From Madurella fahalii (lineage: Eukaryota; Ascomycota; Sordariomycetes; Sordariales), in contig CM056874.1 of NCBI GenBank assembly GCA_029876055.1, positions 1,116,001 through 1,180,000 of the forward strand: 64,000 nt of DNA, written 5' to 3'. Shown piece after piece: positions 31,830-43,357 of the stretch. Position 1 is the first letter of the stretch. Each line of letters starts with the position of its first letter. Position numbers and translations under genes: made by a program. The notes under the pieces were generated by a model. That model saw only the letters and a list, made by a program, of their open reading frames with translations, ran no database searches and was not told the origin of the DNA.

Positions 31830-33996
31830 ACATGGCAACTCTCAGCAAGCCTTCTCACCTCAGCACCCAAACCCTGGTCGACGGGGGATTATGTTACCCG
31901 ATTACAAAAAGACCCCCGGTCTGAGTCCTGGATCGGCAGGTTCAAGGCTCTCTTTGGATTTCGCCGTAGACCAAAAAAATTGGGGTAACCCAGCCTCAGG
32001 CCCCTGATTTAGCAACCCAAATAAGGACCGACACTGCCAGTGTTACTAATATTACAGTCGAACGTCTATGTGCCCGCTGCGAAACTCTGACCGCGAACAG
32101 CTGCTCACCATCGACCAACCCTGAGCCTATGCTGACATAAATAATATTTCGAGCTTTCAGAGTACTGTGAGGGGCGGACCTGAAGACGCGGCTGTGCGGT
32201 TAGATCTGGGACTCTACCGGGATCTTAACTTCCAAAATCACGGCTCACTGTGTGGTTTTATCAGGAGCCTAATCAACTCTTACGCTATCCCGCCAGACGA
32301 GGCCCTGTATCTCGTCCCGGCTCTGAGCATACACCGTATCGAGCCGGATGTGAGTCTGCAGAGATATGGCGAGCTCTGCAAATATGTCAACTACATCTAC
32401 ATCCGGCAAATGATCCAGGACCGTGGCCGGCGAGGGCTGCAGTACTGTCACGAGGTGCTCAACCCCTTCGGCTGCATCGACAATTCGCCCTGAGCAGAAC
32501 GGCTGGCCATGCAACCAAGGGAGATTAAACCCGAGAGGTCGACTACACGCTGATTCACCGTTGGATTCGCAGCTGCCAAAACCAACCATGGCGACCTCTG
32601 CCGCACAAAGCCCTGTCAAGAGTTATCCATCACCAGGGTTATTGATGTGTTCACGATGAGAATCGTCCCTCACCGAGACGTCGGCCCTTGCGACTATCTC
32701 TGCCTGAGCTATGTATGGGGCAGAGTCGAGGCTTATCAAACATTTGACGGCAGGGCTCTTAAAGGGCTGCCGTCCACAGCAGTCATTCCATGGAGATTGT
32801 CCGACGACTCGGCAAACGGTATTTCTGGATTGACATGGCATGTAGTAATCATCTCCTAGACCCTTTGCCCTCCTTACTCGAGACATTCTAAGTCAATTTA
32901 CTCGGGTAGGTACTGAAATGCTGACCCCAATTTGATAGCTTTGTATCAACCAAGCGGACGAGGACAATAAGATGAAACACATAGATATCATGGCCAAGAT
33001 CCACCGAGGAGCTTGAGCGACCATTGTCGCGCTCGGGGCGGAGGATGCGAGCTCAGGCACTCCTCGGACGGACGGCAGACCGAACAGCGGGCCAGCAAGT
33101 CTACTTCGAGCTGCAACACGGCGCAGTGCTGCGAGAGCATCGACGAGTCCCGTGTCCTTGTACCACAGCTTCCTGGGCCGAGGAGCGCGCCAAGGTGGTC
33201 AACAGCTGCATCTTCCACGGCCGGGACGCAGAACGTGCTGGGCACCGGCGGTGCTCCGCGACCCGCTCGCCGCCATCAGCGTCGAGGAGAAGCGGCAGCG
33301 CAACAAGCACCACATCGAGCGCTACAGCGCCCTCCTCGAGGCCTACTCGGCCAAGCACGTGTCGTTCGGGTCCGACGCCCTCAACTCCTTCCAGGCCGTT
33401 CTCAGCCAGCTGAGCGACGGAAGTTGTGGCGACGGTTTCTTCTGGGGATTGCGCGTCGAGATCCTCCACCTAGCCCTTCTGTGGGAACATTGCGGCGATG
33501 CGAAGCGCCGGCGTCAGTTTCCTAGCTGGTCCTGGGCTGGCTGGCAAGGCGAGTTATTCATAGCATGTGACGACGGGGCCGACGGGGGGACGGGTGGACG
33601 AATAACTACCAACCACCTTTCAATGCTTTCAGGGCGACGGATATCGAATCTGAAGAGGCGAGGCTCGTCCAGATATTTGAGGATCCTCGCCTGCGGTGGA
33701 GTGATTGGCATGCCGGGTATGGCCCCATTCTGGACCTGGCCGATGTTACCATCCAGAGGTCTGTCTCCGTTGCCGACTTCGACGCCCCGGTCGACATCGA
33801 GCAGACCCTCTCCGTCGGGGGCGTACTCTTCCAGCCGGGCGTGCTGAAACCCGCGCCTGAACTTGCCGCGGATTACTCGCGTAGGGCGCGCTCCGTCTTT
33901 GCAGTTACCATCAACGGCGCGACCTGCATCTTTGTGTGCATCGACCATATTCCCATGACCCTGATAGCCCAAGCTACTACAATCAACACTGGTTAA
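31830..33996 (+). pseudogene. Decayed HET-domain (heterokaryon incompatibility) gene
   Basis: HET proteins trigger cell death after fusion of genetically different hyphae. Pieces of one appear in the right order over 2.2 kb. From about 31830: a lead segment (WIGRFKALFGFRRRPKKLG). At 32050: a Cys-rich start (VERLCARCETL). At 32650-32760: the HET core (CDYLCLSYVWG, ALKGLPST). At 32780-32835, in a different frame: MEIVRRLGKRYFWIDMA. A probable intron follows, then at 32942: CINQADEDNKMKHIDIMAKI. A TGA at 33014-33016 interrupts this before ATIVALGAEDASSGTP. FPSWSWAGWQGELF lies at 33518-33560. At a G6 run near 33583-33588 the frame slips again, and the last part (IFEDPRLRWSDWHAGYGPIL to ATTINTG) ends with TAA at 33994. 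At least two frame slips and one nonsense codon make it a pseudogene. The exact exon structure cannot be set. Confidence 0.75.
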
Positions 33997-34819
33997 CTGT
34001 ATGTATTGGTCGATATAGGCTGGGGATATGACTTCCTCATCTTGTCATCGTCCCCAGCGTTTTCGGGCTCGGGAGCCGTTGAAAGACCAGTAGAACGAAC
34101 GGGCCAGGTGAGAATGTATTTCAGCAAGAGTCATGCCCACAACAAGGTCGCTAATATGGTTTTCACGGAGGAGAATACGCGGAAGGTGTTTCTTGGATTG
34201 GTCTAATAGTGGCCGTCGATGATGACAGACATGCTAAAGAGAGAAGAGGTTGAACGTATAACTAGTAAGAAAGCTTTTAACATCACAGATCAAAGTTATA
34301 GAATCCAGTTTGTCAATAAGTGACCTGCGTGCCCTAACTGGGGTTTTCAACTGTTGTACGACTAGGATTCTCTTCTCGTTGATCTCTTCGTTTGTTATCA
34401 GCGCTCTTCGACTACTCACTCGTTTCTACTGTTGCTGAAGGAGAGATGGTCACGGCATCACAGCACAGGGGCATTAGGCTCAAGGCGCGTAACTAGGGAT
34501 GTGCTATGTCATTGGACTAAGAAATCTTTCGGGGCGGTGACTCTTGGCTGTTGCGGCTCGAGCCCTGCGACCGAGGGGGGTTGGCATCTAGCCCCAGTCC
34601 TCAATATTCATGTAAGTTAACGGTGACGTCTCCTTGCGGCCTACGAGGCAACTATGCCTTCATATTATTTCCTATCGTTCATACAAGTCATATACACACT
34701 TAATCGAGAGCACTAGGCCCTGAACGCTCGGAGGGTGCCTGAACGCCACGCTATGCACCGATATACCAGGGCCTTGCGCCCCAATGAATCGCTCTTTAAC
34801 GCTGCTGAAATGATTGTAC
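33997..34819. other. Intergenic, no gene recognised
   Basis: It carries the 3' flank of the HET relic and the 3' end of the CHIP-like gene. A tRNA-like patch at about 34510-34577 was considered and not accepted (see rejected items). The remaining ORFs are short. Confidence 0.45.
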
Positions 34820-35767
34820 CTACCAATCTGCGGCCCAGCCGTTCTCCTCCAGGAACTCCTCGCACGCCTGTTTCAGGCCAAGGTTCGGCCTCAGCTCGGA
34901 TATGTACAAGGTTTCTCTGGTCATGGGATCTTGGGGTTGCCGGCGCAGGTGCTCCTCAATGGCGGCGCGCTCATAGGATTTGCCGGTTTTGGTCTGTCGT
35001 TCGCGGCGGTTAGCTATCCTAAGCCGTCGCAGGCGCAGCTTGGGGGCATGGTCCACTCACGATGACCGGGTCAACCATGACCTCAAAAGTAATGTCGTCG
35101 ATGGCCCAGTCCGGAACCTTACGGCGCTTCTCCTTGTTCGTCCTCGCCCTCTCGAAGACGCCCCGCATCCTGTCAATCTTCTGGTCCCATTCGTCCTCGA
35201 TTTCTTTCCTGCTCCCTTCGTCCTGGTCAGCGGCGTCGCGGACAGCCTGGTCCCGCTCGCGCTGGAGCAGCTCGAGCACCTCGTTCTGCAGCCCCGACGT
35301 CTCTCGTATCCTCCGCTTTTCCATGTCGTCCCATCTTTCCTTCTTGCACTTGAGCACGTGGGCCGTGATGGTGGCCAAGCTCTTGTCCATGGCCTGCACG
35401 CAGAGCTTGTGGGCTTTTAACGCGTGTTCCAGCGCGTCGTCGTAGGCGTGTAGGGCGAGGTGCGCCTGGGAGAGCGAGTAATGGGCCTTCAAGTTGTCCG
35501 GGGATAACCTGAGGCACTCTTGGCAGTCTGAGATGACGTCGTCCCACCGCGCCAACTTCAGTCGAGCCATAGCGCGGTTCGTGTAGAGGGTCGCGTTGTT
35601 GGGATCTACAATCAGGCTGCGGCAGCGCGGTTAGCCAAGCAAACGGACTGCGCTCGCGCTCTACGGCGTGCAGCTTACGCTTGGGAGTAGAGGGCCTCGG
35701 CCCGAACATAGTCGCCGGCTTGGAAGCGGCGGTTGCCCTCCTCTTTGATCAGTATCGATTTGGCCAT
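34820..35767 (-). CDS. CHIP/STUB1-like TPR and U-box E3 ubiquitin ligase
   Basis: Co-chaperone ubiquitin ligase that in animals binds Hsp70/Hsp90 tails and ubiquitylates their clients. Exons are 35679-35767, 35061-35616 and 34820-34993; the introns are 62 and 67 nt, in phases 2 and 0. The product is 272 residues (human CHIP has 303). Residues 5-110 form three TPRs (KEEGNRRFQAGDYVRAEALY; TLYTNRAMARLKLARWDDVI; LKAHYSLSQAHLALHAYDDA). Residues 120-195 form a charged coiled coil. The U-box at about 195-265 has VPDWAIDDITFEVMVDPVI, then TKTGKSYERAAIEEHL and DPMTRETL, the expected E2-contact motifs. Domain order and length match CHIP closely. Saccharomyces has no CHIP, while many filamentous fungi keep one. 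Transcription diverges from the DUF7730-like gene. Confidence 0.9.
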
Positions 35768-36744
35768 GTTGCGAGCTCGTCACGGCATGACCGGGACCGC
35801 AGGTTATTCTGGATCGGAGATGTAGATCGCTCTCTGTACGCTACGATGCTGGCTGAAGATGCTTGCAATGAAGTGGGATGCGGCTTTGAGGTCGCGCAGT
35901 GCGCAAAATGCCCTGCAATGGGTCCGACGTAGACTGAGCCTGCAAGGTTTCTGTGCCAAAGCAAGCAGACCGTGTAAAGGTAGTTTAGTAAGAGGGAGTT
36001 GCGCCGGATGAGATAGAGCTGTCGGCAATCGGCGGAACCCCTCTGTAGGCCGTCGTGAGGTTAATCGCAGCTCGTTGTGGGGGCGCCCGCGTCGCTGCAC
36101 CCCGCTGAGCTCCTGGCGATGGTGGGGTCTCCCTTCAATTGGCTAGATTTGTCAAAGTGGGAAGATTCTAGAAGCCGGTCCGATGCATTGTTTCCTTGGC
36201 AGTTTTGCCGGAGTCGCCATCGGAATCCGAGACAAGAGATATTGAACCGTCGCTGGGGAGCATACAAGTACCTTGCCTTAATTGCGCCGGGGCTTTGGTT
36301 CCCGGTCCGGAAGCCATCGTCGTCGCTATCACCGGCCCCGCTCTCTGTGGGCTGCTCCACAGGAACTCGCATTCCGCTGCTTTGGGGGGCTTGCGCATCC
36401 GCCCCTCTTCATTGGTCGCCGATTTCTTTGGACTCCGAAACCTACCTTAAATAGGCCGCATATCAGCCAATGTTTTCCGGGACAGGCTGAGCACCTAGTT
36501 GCCTTGCGCTCTGTGGCCCCTCAATGCGCGCTGGTGCAGCGACGCGGAGCCAATTGCACGTCCCCAGGCTCCTAGGCAACGAGCCTGGACGACGCGGGGC
36601 AAGGCCGCCCAAAATGGTGAGCTCCAGACATAAGACGGCGGGGTGAGCTCCAGGAAGGCATTCCGCAGCATTCTCCCAGCATATCGTGTATTGCCCCGCC
36701 CACCCGTTCCCAGCCTAAAAAGACATCAACACATCGTCATCGAC
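35768..36744. promoter_or_regulatory. Divergent intergenic between CHIP-like and DUF7730-like genes
   Basis: No supported gene in 977 bp. Some overlapping ORFs of 70-125 codons occur at 36060-36575 on both strands, but none has a domain. The region should hold both promoters. Confidence 0.45.
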
Positions 36745-37921
36745 ATGGCCCGCCAGATCCCCGACATTGCCCTCTTCCGCCGCACCGCGGACCCGCAATT
36801 ATCGTCGCCCTTCTTCACGCTCCTCCCTGCAGAAGTCCGCAACCTCATCTACCTCGAGTTCTGGAAACTCTCCTCGTCGCGGCAGCACGTACACGCCGAC
36901 GAGGTCGAGCTTCCGCAAGCCTTCCAGCCCGGCGTGGACCCGGAGCCGCCCCGGCTGAGGTGGTCGCATACGCGGTGCATCACCAATCCGCGCGCCAGAG
37001 ATGTCCGCTTTGAAGAGTTCTGCCGTGCCAACCCGGGCTCGCCTGAGGAGTCAAAATGGACGGCCCGCTTGAAGAGCGAGTGGTGCTTGCACTGGGAATG
37101 TGAAGAACAGCGCCAACGCGGGGAGCTTGACATCCACGGCGCGTCCAAGAAGCTGCGGGATCTCTGGTTCGGGAATAGTAATGCTGGACGTGGAATGTTC
37201 TTGGACGTCTTGCGGACGTGTAAGCGGATGTAAGTCGTCCTGATCCGAGCCTGGTTGTTGAGAGGTTTTTTTTTAACTCAGGACCAGGTATCTGGAATGC
37301 CTCCCGTCGATCTACAGCAACACCACTTTTGTCTTCACCGACATGCGGGAAGTAAAGGAGTTTCTGTTGGCTTTCGGAGGGGACGATGAGCGGTACCCGC
37401 TCCGCTCGTTGGAGCTCTGCATCCGCACAACCAATCTCATGACGGAGATCTACTACCCGGCAATGGATGGTGCCGGTGACGAGGGACCGCCCGCCGTCTT
37501 CGCCGGCACGGCTAACCCGAGCTTGTCCATGAAAAACAACCCGTGGCGGCACGTGTGCGACCTGCTGGTGGAACTGCCAAACCTGCAGTATCTGCACATC
37601 TGGTTCGACTCGCGTGACCTGCGGCCGTGGCACAGGCGCGTCAGCGAGATGCGCTTCTTTGGGAGATTATTCGACGTCCGCGTCGCTAACAAAGGCCGCT
37701 TCGTGCTGGCGCTGCCGGAACTTCCTGCCAAGCGTGGAATGTCATCTCATCAGGCCTGGGAGAACCACTACTTGGAAGGAGACAAAATCGCGACGGCGCC
37801 GTTCACGGTGGAGAGGGGGCCGAGGCCGAACAATTGGCGGGTTCATTTGATGGGGACTCCCATCCGATTCCAAGGGCAAGAGGTCGTGATGCCTGTAGTG
37901 CTCGCACCGCCCAATCCGTAG
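36745..37921 (+). CDS. DUF7730-like fungal protein of unknown function
   Basis: Exons are 36745-37229 and 37282-37921; the 52-nt intron (GTAAGT…CTCAG) has a T9 run before an AACTCAG acceptor and is in phase 2. The product is 374 residues. The N-terminal FFTLLPAEVRNLIYLEFWKL is the signature of a large fungal family of uncharacterised proteins (2EXR/DUF7730-like, distantly F-box-like), and the junction rebuilds LRTCKRMTRYLECLPSIYSN followed by TTFVFTD, also typical. The start at 36745 (MARQIPDIALF) is the first ATG in a suitable context; the frame is open further upstream without a better ATG. No signal peptide or membrane helix is visible. The family has expanded greatly in Sordariomycetes and no biochemical role is established. 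Confidence 0.8.
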
Positions 37922-38568
37922 ATCACCCGACCCCTAAGGGCCTTTTTGTTTTTTTAAGCGACTGCATCCGCAGCTACAAGTACACGCGGTAGGCCATCAA
38001 CCAGATTTTGGGCGTCAGTGTCTCAAACAAGCAAACAACCCCCCCTTCCCGCTCCCACCCAAAACTACCGCCGGCCAACACCAGATGCAGCAGGCCCCGA
38101 AACCCGACGACAACAGCCACCTGCGTTCCATTCCCGTCTGAACAGTCGCTCGGAAGAAAATCCTCAGCCAGAATTGAAGTAAAAGAAATCCACATAAATC
38201 GACCAGTCCCGCTCCGTGTCATGCCCCCAAAACAAAAGTCTCCCACGCCGCCCTGAGTAAGGCGCAGGGAGCAGAATAGGATTTAAGATATACAAGTCGG
38301 TCGCAAGCGAGTGACACGAAGCCTTAAAAATGTGTACATCCCGTCCCATCCCCTGATGGAGGGGCCCATCCCTCTCAAAATCACCAGCCGACCCAAAAGC
38401 CACAAGCCCATTTTGCTCCATCCAAAAGAGCCAAGGCATCGCTCTCTCTCTCTCCCCCTAAACGCCAGACAATTAATATACCCCACCGGCACAAAAACAC
38501 ATCCAGCCCAATGCCAACCAGTCCCAGACCCAAATAACATTAACACACTTTCCACCCAGCCCCTTTAT
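37922..38568. other. Convergent intergenic, no gene
   Basis: This 647-bp region lies between two stop codons. The ORFs are short and low-complexity. It is C/A-rich on the + strand (38080-38520). It probably holds a long 3' UTR of the SH3 gene. Confidence 0.45.
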
Positions 38569-40470
38569 TTAATAAGCCTGTCCCGGGGCAGGACTCCACG
38601 ACGAATCCCCTCCCAGCGGCGGCGAGGAGCCGTAGGCGTAGTCCGGATGCTGCCGTTGCTCCTGGCCGCTGAGGCTCCTCCGCCCCCGCCTCGAGCCGCC
38701 GTTGAGGCTGTGCGGCCGCCCTTGGGGGTGATACCTGGGCCCGCTCCCCGCGCCGGGCGAGACCGGGCGGCGCGCGGTGCTGCCGCCGCCGCCGTAGGGG
38801 ACCGCGGGGAACCCGCCCGGCGAATGCGGCCGGCCATAGCGTGAGCTGGCGTTGCTGCCGCTATGCTGATGCTGATGTTGGTGCTGCTGCTGATGCTGCC
38901 GCTGATGTTGGTGTTGGTGGTGATAGGACGGATTCACCGGCGGCCCGCCACGCAGACTACCCCCTCCTACTTGCGCGGGTCGGGGCTTGACGGGCCGGGT
39001 GGAGAGACAGGTCCGTGGGACGACGCCCTGCTGGGAGCGGTCGAGGCGGATGCAGAGGGCCTGTGTTTTTCGTTGACGTGACGTTAGCGCGGTGCGTGGA
39101 TGGGATTTTTTAAAAGTGACGGGGAAGAACCTGGTGGGGACGCGGGGGGTTGGGGGGTGGTGGGGCCTTTGGTTGGAAGAAAGATAACGTACCCAGCCGT
39201 CGTCATACTCATGCAACAGCCTTACGAGCTGCCCGGCCCGCAGCTCTAGCTCGTCCGCTAGCGTCGGCTTGAAGTCGAGCTGTACCCTATGGACAGTCGA
39301 CTGTGACGGCCCACCTGCGGCCGCGATCGCTGCTGCGCTCGCGGACGGACCGGGGAGTTGGCCTGGGGCCATCGAGTGCATGCTGTATTCGGTGCCTACG
39401 GGGCTAGGAGGGACTGCAAACAACGGGGAAGGAGGCTTGGTAAGGTCAAGCGGCTTGGGAAGGTCCTTCCGGATGGATGTTTTGCGGGTTAGGGCGGCAG
39501 CGGTGGTAGTAGAGGCCGTGTCGAATCCGTCCTCGCCGTCGATAGGAGATACAGGTTCGTTGATGGAGTCGGTTGTGGCCGTGGGGCCAAAGCGGTTGTC
39601 GAAGGAGCCTCGGGAGCTAATCGGACTTACGGGCTCGTTGTCTGTGATATGCTGGGCGTCGTTGAACGGGTTATTGGGGTGGAGGCTGTTGCTTGTCTCT
39701 GGCCGGTCGCCGCCATTGGTGAGGCTGTTGACGGTTGAGTTGAGTGTCGGGCGCTCCCAGGCGCTGCCTCCTGTGGGACGAGTGAGCGGAGAGAGAGAGG
39801 TAGTCGGCGAGGGCGCTGAGACGGGGTTGAGAGTCAGGGCAATGCCGCGGCTAGCGCGCCGCTCAGCGTGGCTAGTCGAGTTGAAGTTGGGCAGGAACTG
39901 AGTGACGGGCCGCAGGCTGAGTCTCGGGGCCGTGGTGGGCGTTCGGATGGCGGCACTGTCGCCAAAAGGCCCGTTGATCTTCTCGTCGTCCTCGATTTGC
40001 TGTCTCCGTCTCTCAAGCTTCTTCTTCCGCGAGCTGACGAGTAACCAGGCCATCACAAACATGACCAATATGCCTGCCAGCGCACCGATCACGATACCCG
40101 CCATCGCGGCTGTGCTTAGCCCGCCATTACTACCCTCTGAGTTCGCCTCCGCGGTCGCTGCCGATTGCGACGCCGTTGTCGTCGTGGACTGACTGGTCGC
40201 CTGGCTGAAGAATGCTGAGCTTGTCGTGGGTCGTGCCGTCGCGTCGACAGCAAGAGTGCTGTCAATGTTTAAAGAATTAACCTGCGACGGGACGACGATT
40301 TCGGTAGGAAGTGAGGTCGACTCAGTCCTTCTGACGACGGCGGGCTCCCCGAGGGCACCCGGAGGTGGTTCAATGCTTGACAATGCCGTTGCCGCCTTCC
40401 TTGCCTGTTCCGAAACTAACCTCTTTCCAACCCCGTGCGCCATCCTGTTCCACCATTCCCGCGCCGCCAT
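38569..40470 (-). CDS. Single-pass membrane protein with cytoplasmic SH3 domain
   Basis: Probable polarity/cell-fusion or cell-wall signalling adaptor of the Fus1/Sho1-like kind. Proposed exons are 39193-40470 and 38569-39060. The intron (39061-39192, 132 nt) has a GTACGT donor, a GCTAACG branch and an ACACAG acceptor; it is a multiple of three with no stop, so the raw frame of 633 codons reads through it. The spliced protein is 589 residues. Residues 50-118 are a Ser/Thr-rich ectodomain, 120-146 a transmembrane helix (AGIVIGALAGILVMFVMAWL) followed by SSRKKK. A disordered tail has two NEPVSPI repeats and Pro-rich segments. The SH3 domain starts at about residue 395 (VQLDFKPTLADELELRAGQL, then HEYDDGW/ALCIRL and GVVPRTCL); splicing joins its halves exactly. 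A His/Gln-rich tract and a Gly/Ser/Arg-rich tail end the protein. No clear signal peptide precedes the ectodomain, so an upstream exon cannot be excluded. Confidence 0.85.
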   Translation of the reverse strand: MAAREWWNRMAHGVGKRLVSEQARKAATALSSIEPPPGALGEPAVVRRTESTSLPTEIVVPSQVNSLNIDSTLAVDATARPTTSSAFFSQATSQSTTTTASQSAATAEANSEGSNGGLSTAAMAGIVIGALAGILVMFVMAWLLVSSRKKKLERRRQQIEDDEKINGPFGDSAAIRTPTTAPRLSLRPVTQFLPNFNSTSHAERRASRGIALTLNPVSAPSPTTSLSPLTRPTGGSAWERPTLNSTVNSLTNGGDRPETSNSLHPNNPFNDAQHITDNEPVSPISSRGSFDNRFGPTATTDSINEPVSPIDGEDGFDTASTTTAAALTRKTSIRKDLPKPLDLTKPPSPLFAVPPSPVGTEYSMHSMAPGQLPGPSASAAAIAAAGGPSQSTVHRVQLDFKPTLADELELRAGQLVRLLHEYDDGWVRYLSSNQRPHHPPTPRVPTRFFPVTFKKSHPRTALTSRQRKTQALCIRLDRSQQGVVPRTCLSTRPVKPRPAQVGGGSLRGGPPVNPSYHHQHQHQRQHQQQHQHQHQHSGSNASSRYGRPHSPGGFPAVPYGGGGSTARRPVSPGAGSGPRYHPQGRPHSLNGGSRRGRRSLSGQEQRQHPDYAYGSSPPLGGDSSWSPAPGQAY

Positions 40471-43357
40471 TGTTGCCGGTGTTGTTGCGCGTCGAAGCGC
40501 ACAGATATGATGCTAGAGAATTTGAACCTCAGGTGTCCCGGCTACAAAGGCTGGTAAGTCCCAAGAATAGCAATCGTCTGCATTCATTCAAGGAAAGAAG
40601 TCCGTCTCGGGAGGGTTATGGCAAATAGCGCTGTACACTTCAAGCCGTTGTCTGGCCAAGGCTCGAACAGAAAGAGAAACAAAGGAATGAACGGCGGCTG
40701 CTGATGCTCGCGCAGAGAAAGTGACTCGATCGGCCTCGTCAAAAAGAAGGAAAAATATAGTTGGTATTGCGCGAAGGTAGCGATGAGTTCTCGGCCTCAG
40801 CGAATCATTATCACCAAACCAGCCGCTCAACGACACCGGAAGATTCCCGCGTGTGTCTAGGAGAGAGAGAGTTCGGGCGGCAGCGCGAGATGAAGGAGTT
40901 AGGTTGCAAGCGTACGAAGGAGGAGGCCGAGGAGTCGGCTAGTGCTTGGGTCTGCAGAACCAGCCAAAGCGTGGACAAGATGGGGGGCAGAAGGTGGAGG
41001 AGGTCCGTCTGGGTACATTACTACTACACAACTAGAGCAAGCCGACCCGAAACCAGCAAGTTGGGGGCCCGGGATCAGCGCGTGGGCTGTGCGCCGTGCC
41101 ATTCCTTCGCTGACAGGGTCCTCGTGTGGGCAACCACAGGGCACGCAGACAGGCAATGGACCTGCAGAAGCGGTGCTGTGCCGCTGGCAAAGCTGCCGTT
41201 TATGGATTTGATGCGCCTGTTGGGTCATCACCGCCAGTCCGGCCTGACAGCCTTCCCCCGACGTACGTTTCATTGTTTCCCATCTCCGCATCACGAAGAG
41301 AGACGACATGTTCCAAACACGTTGGCGAGCGAAGAACATTCTGCGCTACCGATGAGCTCAGCCATGTCTCGTTTTGAAACGGAGCGTTTGCCCAGTCTTT
41401 CGTCCCAAAATCGATCCCGTCTTTTTTTTGTTTTTCGCGCATGGGCCAGCTCCGAGCGCCATTTCAGGGACCAGCAGCCGCTGATTGGCGAGGTTGGGGA
41501 TCAGCCGGGAAGCGAGATTGGCGCCAGGGATGTCATTGGCCAAGCACGACAGGGATGTTCACAAAAGATGACGGACATGGGGTGTTCGCTAGTGCAAAGC
41601 TAGGGCTCAGTTTCCCGCTTCGTTTTCCTTTCGGGCTCCTCTCGTGGCCCCCGCATTCGGGTTTTGCCTGATGTGGCCGTCGCGTGGGAATGTTTCTGGA
41701 AGTTCCTTTGCGGGTTAACTTACTACAGAGCTCAGCGTCTGTCGAACTCCTCTTCCGAGGAACGGGCTGGGAGAGGCTGAACTGCAACTCCATCACAGCC
41801 AACGCGCAAATTCTCATTTTTCCAGTGGAAGTGGCGCCAGCCTTGATGTTCCTGTGCCTCGGTGTGGAAAGTGAGCTCAACTCTGCGTGTGAGCGCGCGA
41901 GGAACCGTTTGGTGGCTGAGTCCGAATTGCCCAGTTGAATTTGCAGCCGCTATTCTAGGTTGCTGCCAATTGGTTGGTGCCTCATAAAGGACACATAATC
42001 TGCAGGCATTCCAAGGTAGCGAGAGAAAATATTGCACTCTGCGCCGCGAGCCATCTCAGGGAGCCATCAGGGGCACCGCACATTATTCCAACGTTACGGT
42101 ACGGCCAACCCATACTTCGCAGCCCAACCCAACTCCCTCGGCGGGGTTCAGTGGCCCGCGGGACCTTTCGAGTAATGATCGTCAGCAACACAAGATAACC
42201 TCAGGGGGCCACCGAATTGGTCTGCGGGGGAAACGAACGAAGCGGGCAACAAGCAGCCCTAGCTTGACTTTGAAACCGTGGCGGGGCCTCGGCATCCGGG
42301 GACATCAATCACCTCAGTGGCTTTTTGCACGGTTTCCGATCCATCAACCGTATGACTCGATAGTAGGACAGTGCCTAACTACATTCAATCAACCTAACCG
42401 CTTCAGCTATGGAGTACTATGCGAGCCATTATTGTATTTTATTTTATCTCGTCTTTATCCAACTCCTCGGCTTTCAGGTGAATGCAGTTAGACACAGTTC
42501 TAATATCAAGAGGTATGGTCAATTTATGGACTCGCGTTTGAGCTTCGTTTTTGCGCCTTCATTCCCACCAATGTTGGCCCCACCTCCACTGCCGCTTGAG
42601 TAGCGCGGTGATGATGCAATGTGATCAGAATCTTATCACAGTCGTCCCCAGCTAAGAACCCTGCGTTTCTGGCCAAATCCCGTCGGCGATGTGATAAAAG
42701 ACGACAACTGATGAACAAACTCCCCACTAGGGCTGCCAATCGCACAGACGGCGCAAGAGGGCGCAAAAACGTTGCATCCCGCCGGTCACTCATCCCATCT
42801 TCTGACGATCATCCAGCGGCAGTGAACGTCGATGCTCTCCAAGGCAATTACGTGTAGTGTTCGCTGTTACAACCGACCGTCAAACAGCTTATGATATCTA
42901 TTTGTCCGTCGCTCTAATTATCGGACCGGCGAGCATGTAAATGATGGTGATCCTCTCTACAATGTCCCAGCGCAATCAACCCGACACCAGTTTTCCCACC
43001 TTTACCCCGTGTTCCTCCAGCGCCGAATTTTGTGTTTCCTGGCGAATCCGCATACAAGGGTAGTACAGTACATTTTTACAGGTAGTGATCGTCCATCTTC
43101 AGCGGCTAAGATGCGACTTTGCTGAGGGTTGGTCGCTCGATGCAGGAGGACATCGAATCATCGTACCCGTCTGCTTGCTTGGCAGAAACATCGCATCGCC
43201 CGATGGCACCCCTTTTTGATCTACTGACACTAGCCATCAAAGAACGACTTGCCTCTCCTCGGGTCTTTTGGTGGGCCCCCCTCGGATGGTCCCGACTATT
43301 GCACGGCAGCCGATAGTATGCAAGATACCGATCCGATCTCCGAGGCTAAAACCAGTC
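40471..43357. other. 2.9-kb intergenic region, no gene recognised
   Basis: It lies between the start of the SH3 gene and the stop of NAF1. Several ORFs exist; the longest, 40761-41603 (+, 280 codons), has no recognisable domain, an Arg/Ser-rich composition and no homologous motif. I do not call it a gene. The first 400 bases or so should be the SH3 gene promoter. 42250-43050 is AT-richer. Confidence 0.45.

Noticed and set aside
34510..34577. tRNA-Ser-like patch (GGACTAAGAAATC followed later by a GGCTCGAGCCC T-arm-like segment)
   Set aside because: The anticodon loop would have an extra base, the T-stem does not pair fully, and no acceptor stem or standard D-arm closes it. It may be an old tRNA relic or chance.
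40761..41603. 280-codon ORF upstream of the SH3 gene on the opposite strand
   Set aside because: Arg/Ser-rich composition, no domain or conserved motif, and it overlaps the likely promoter of the divergent SH3 gene.
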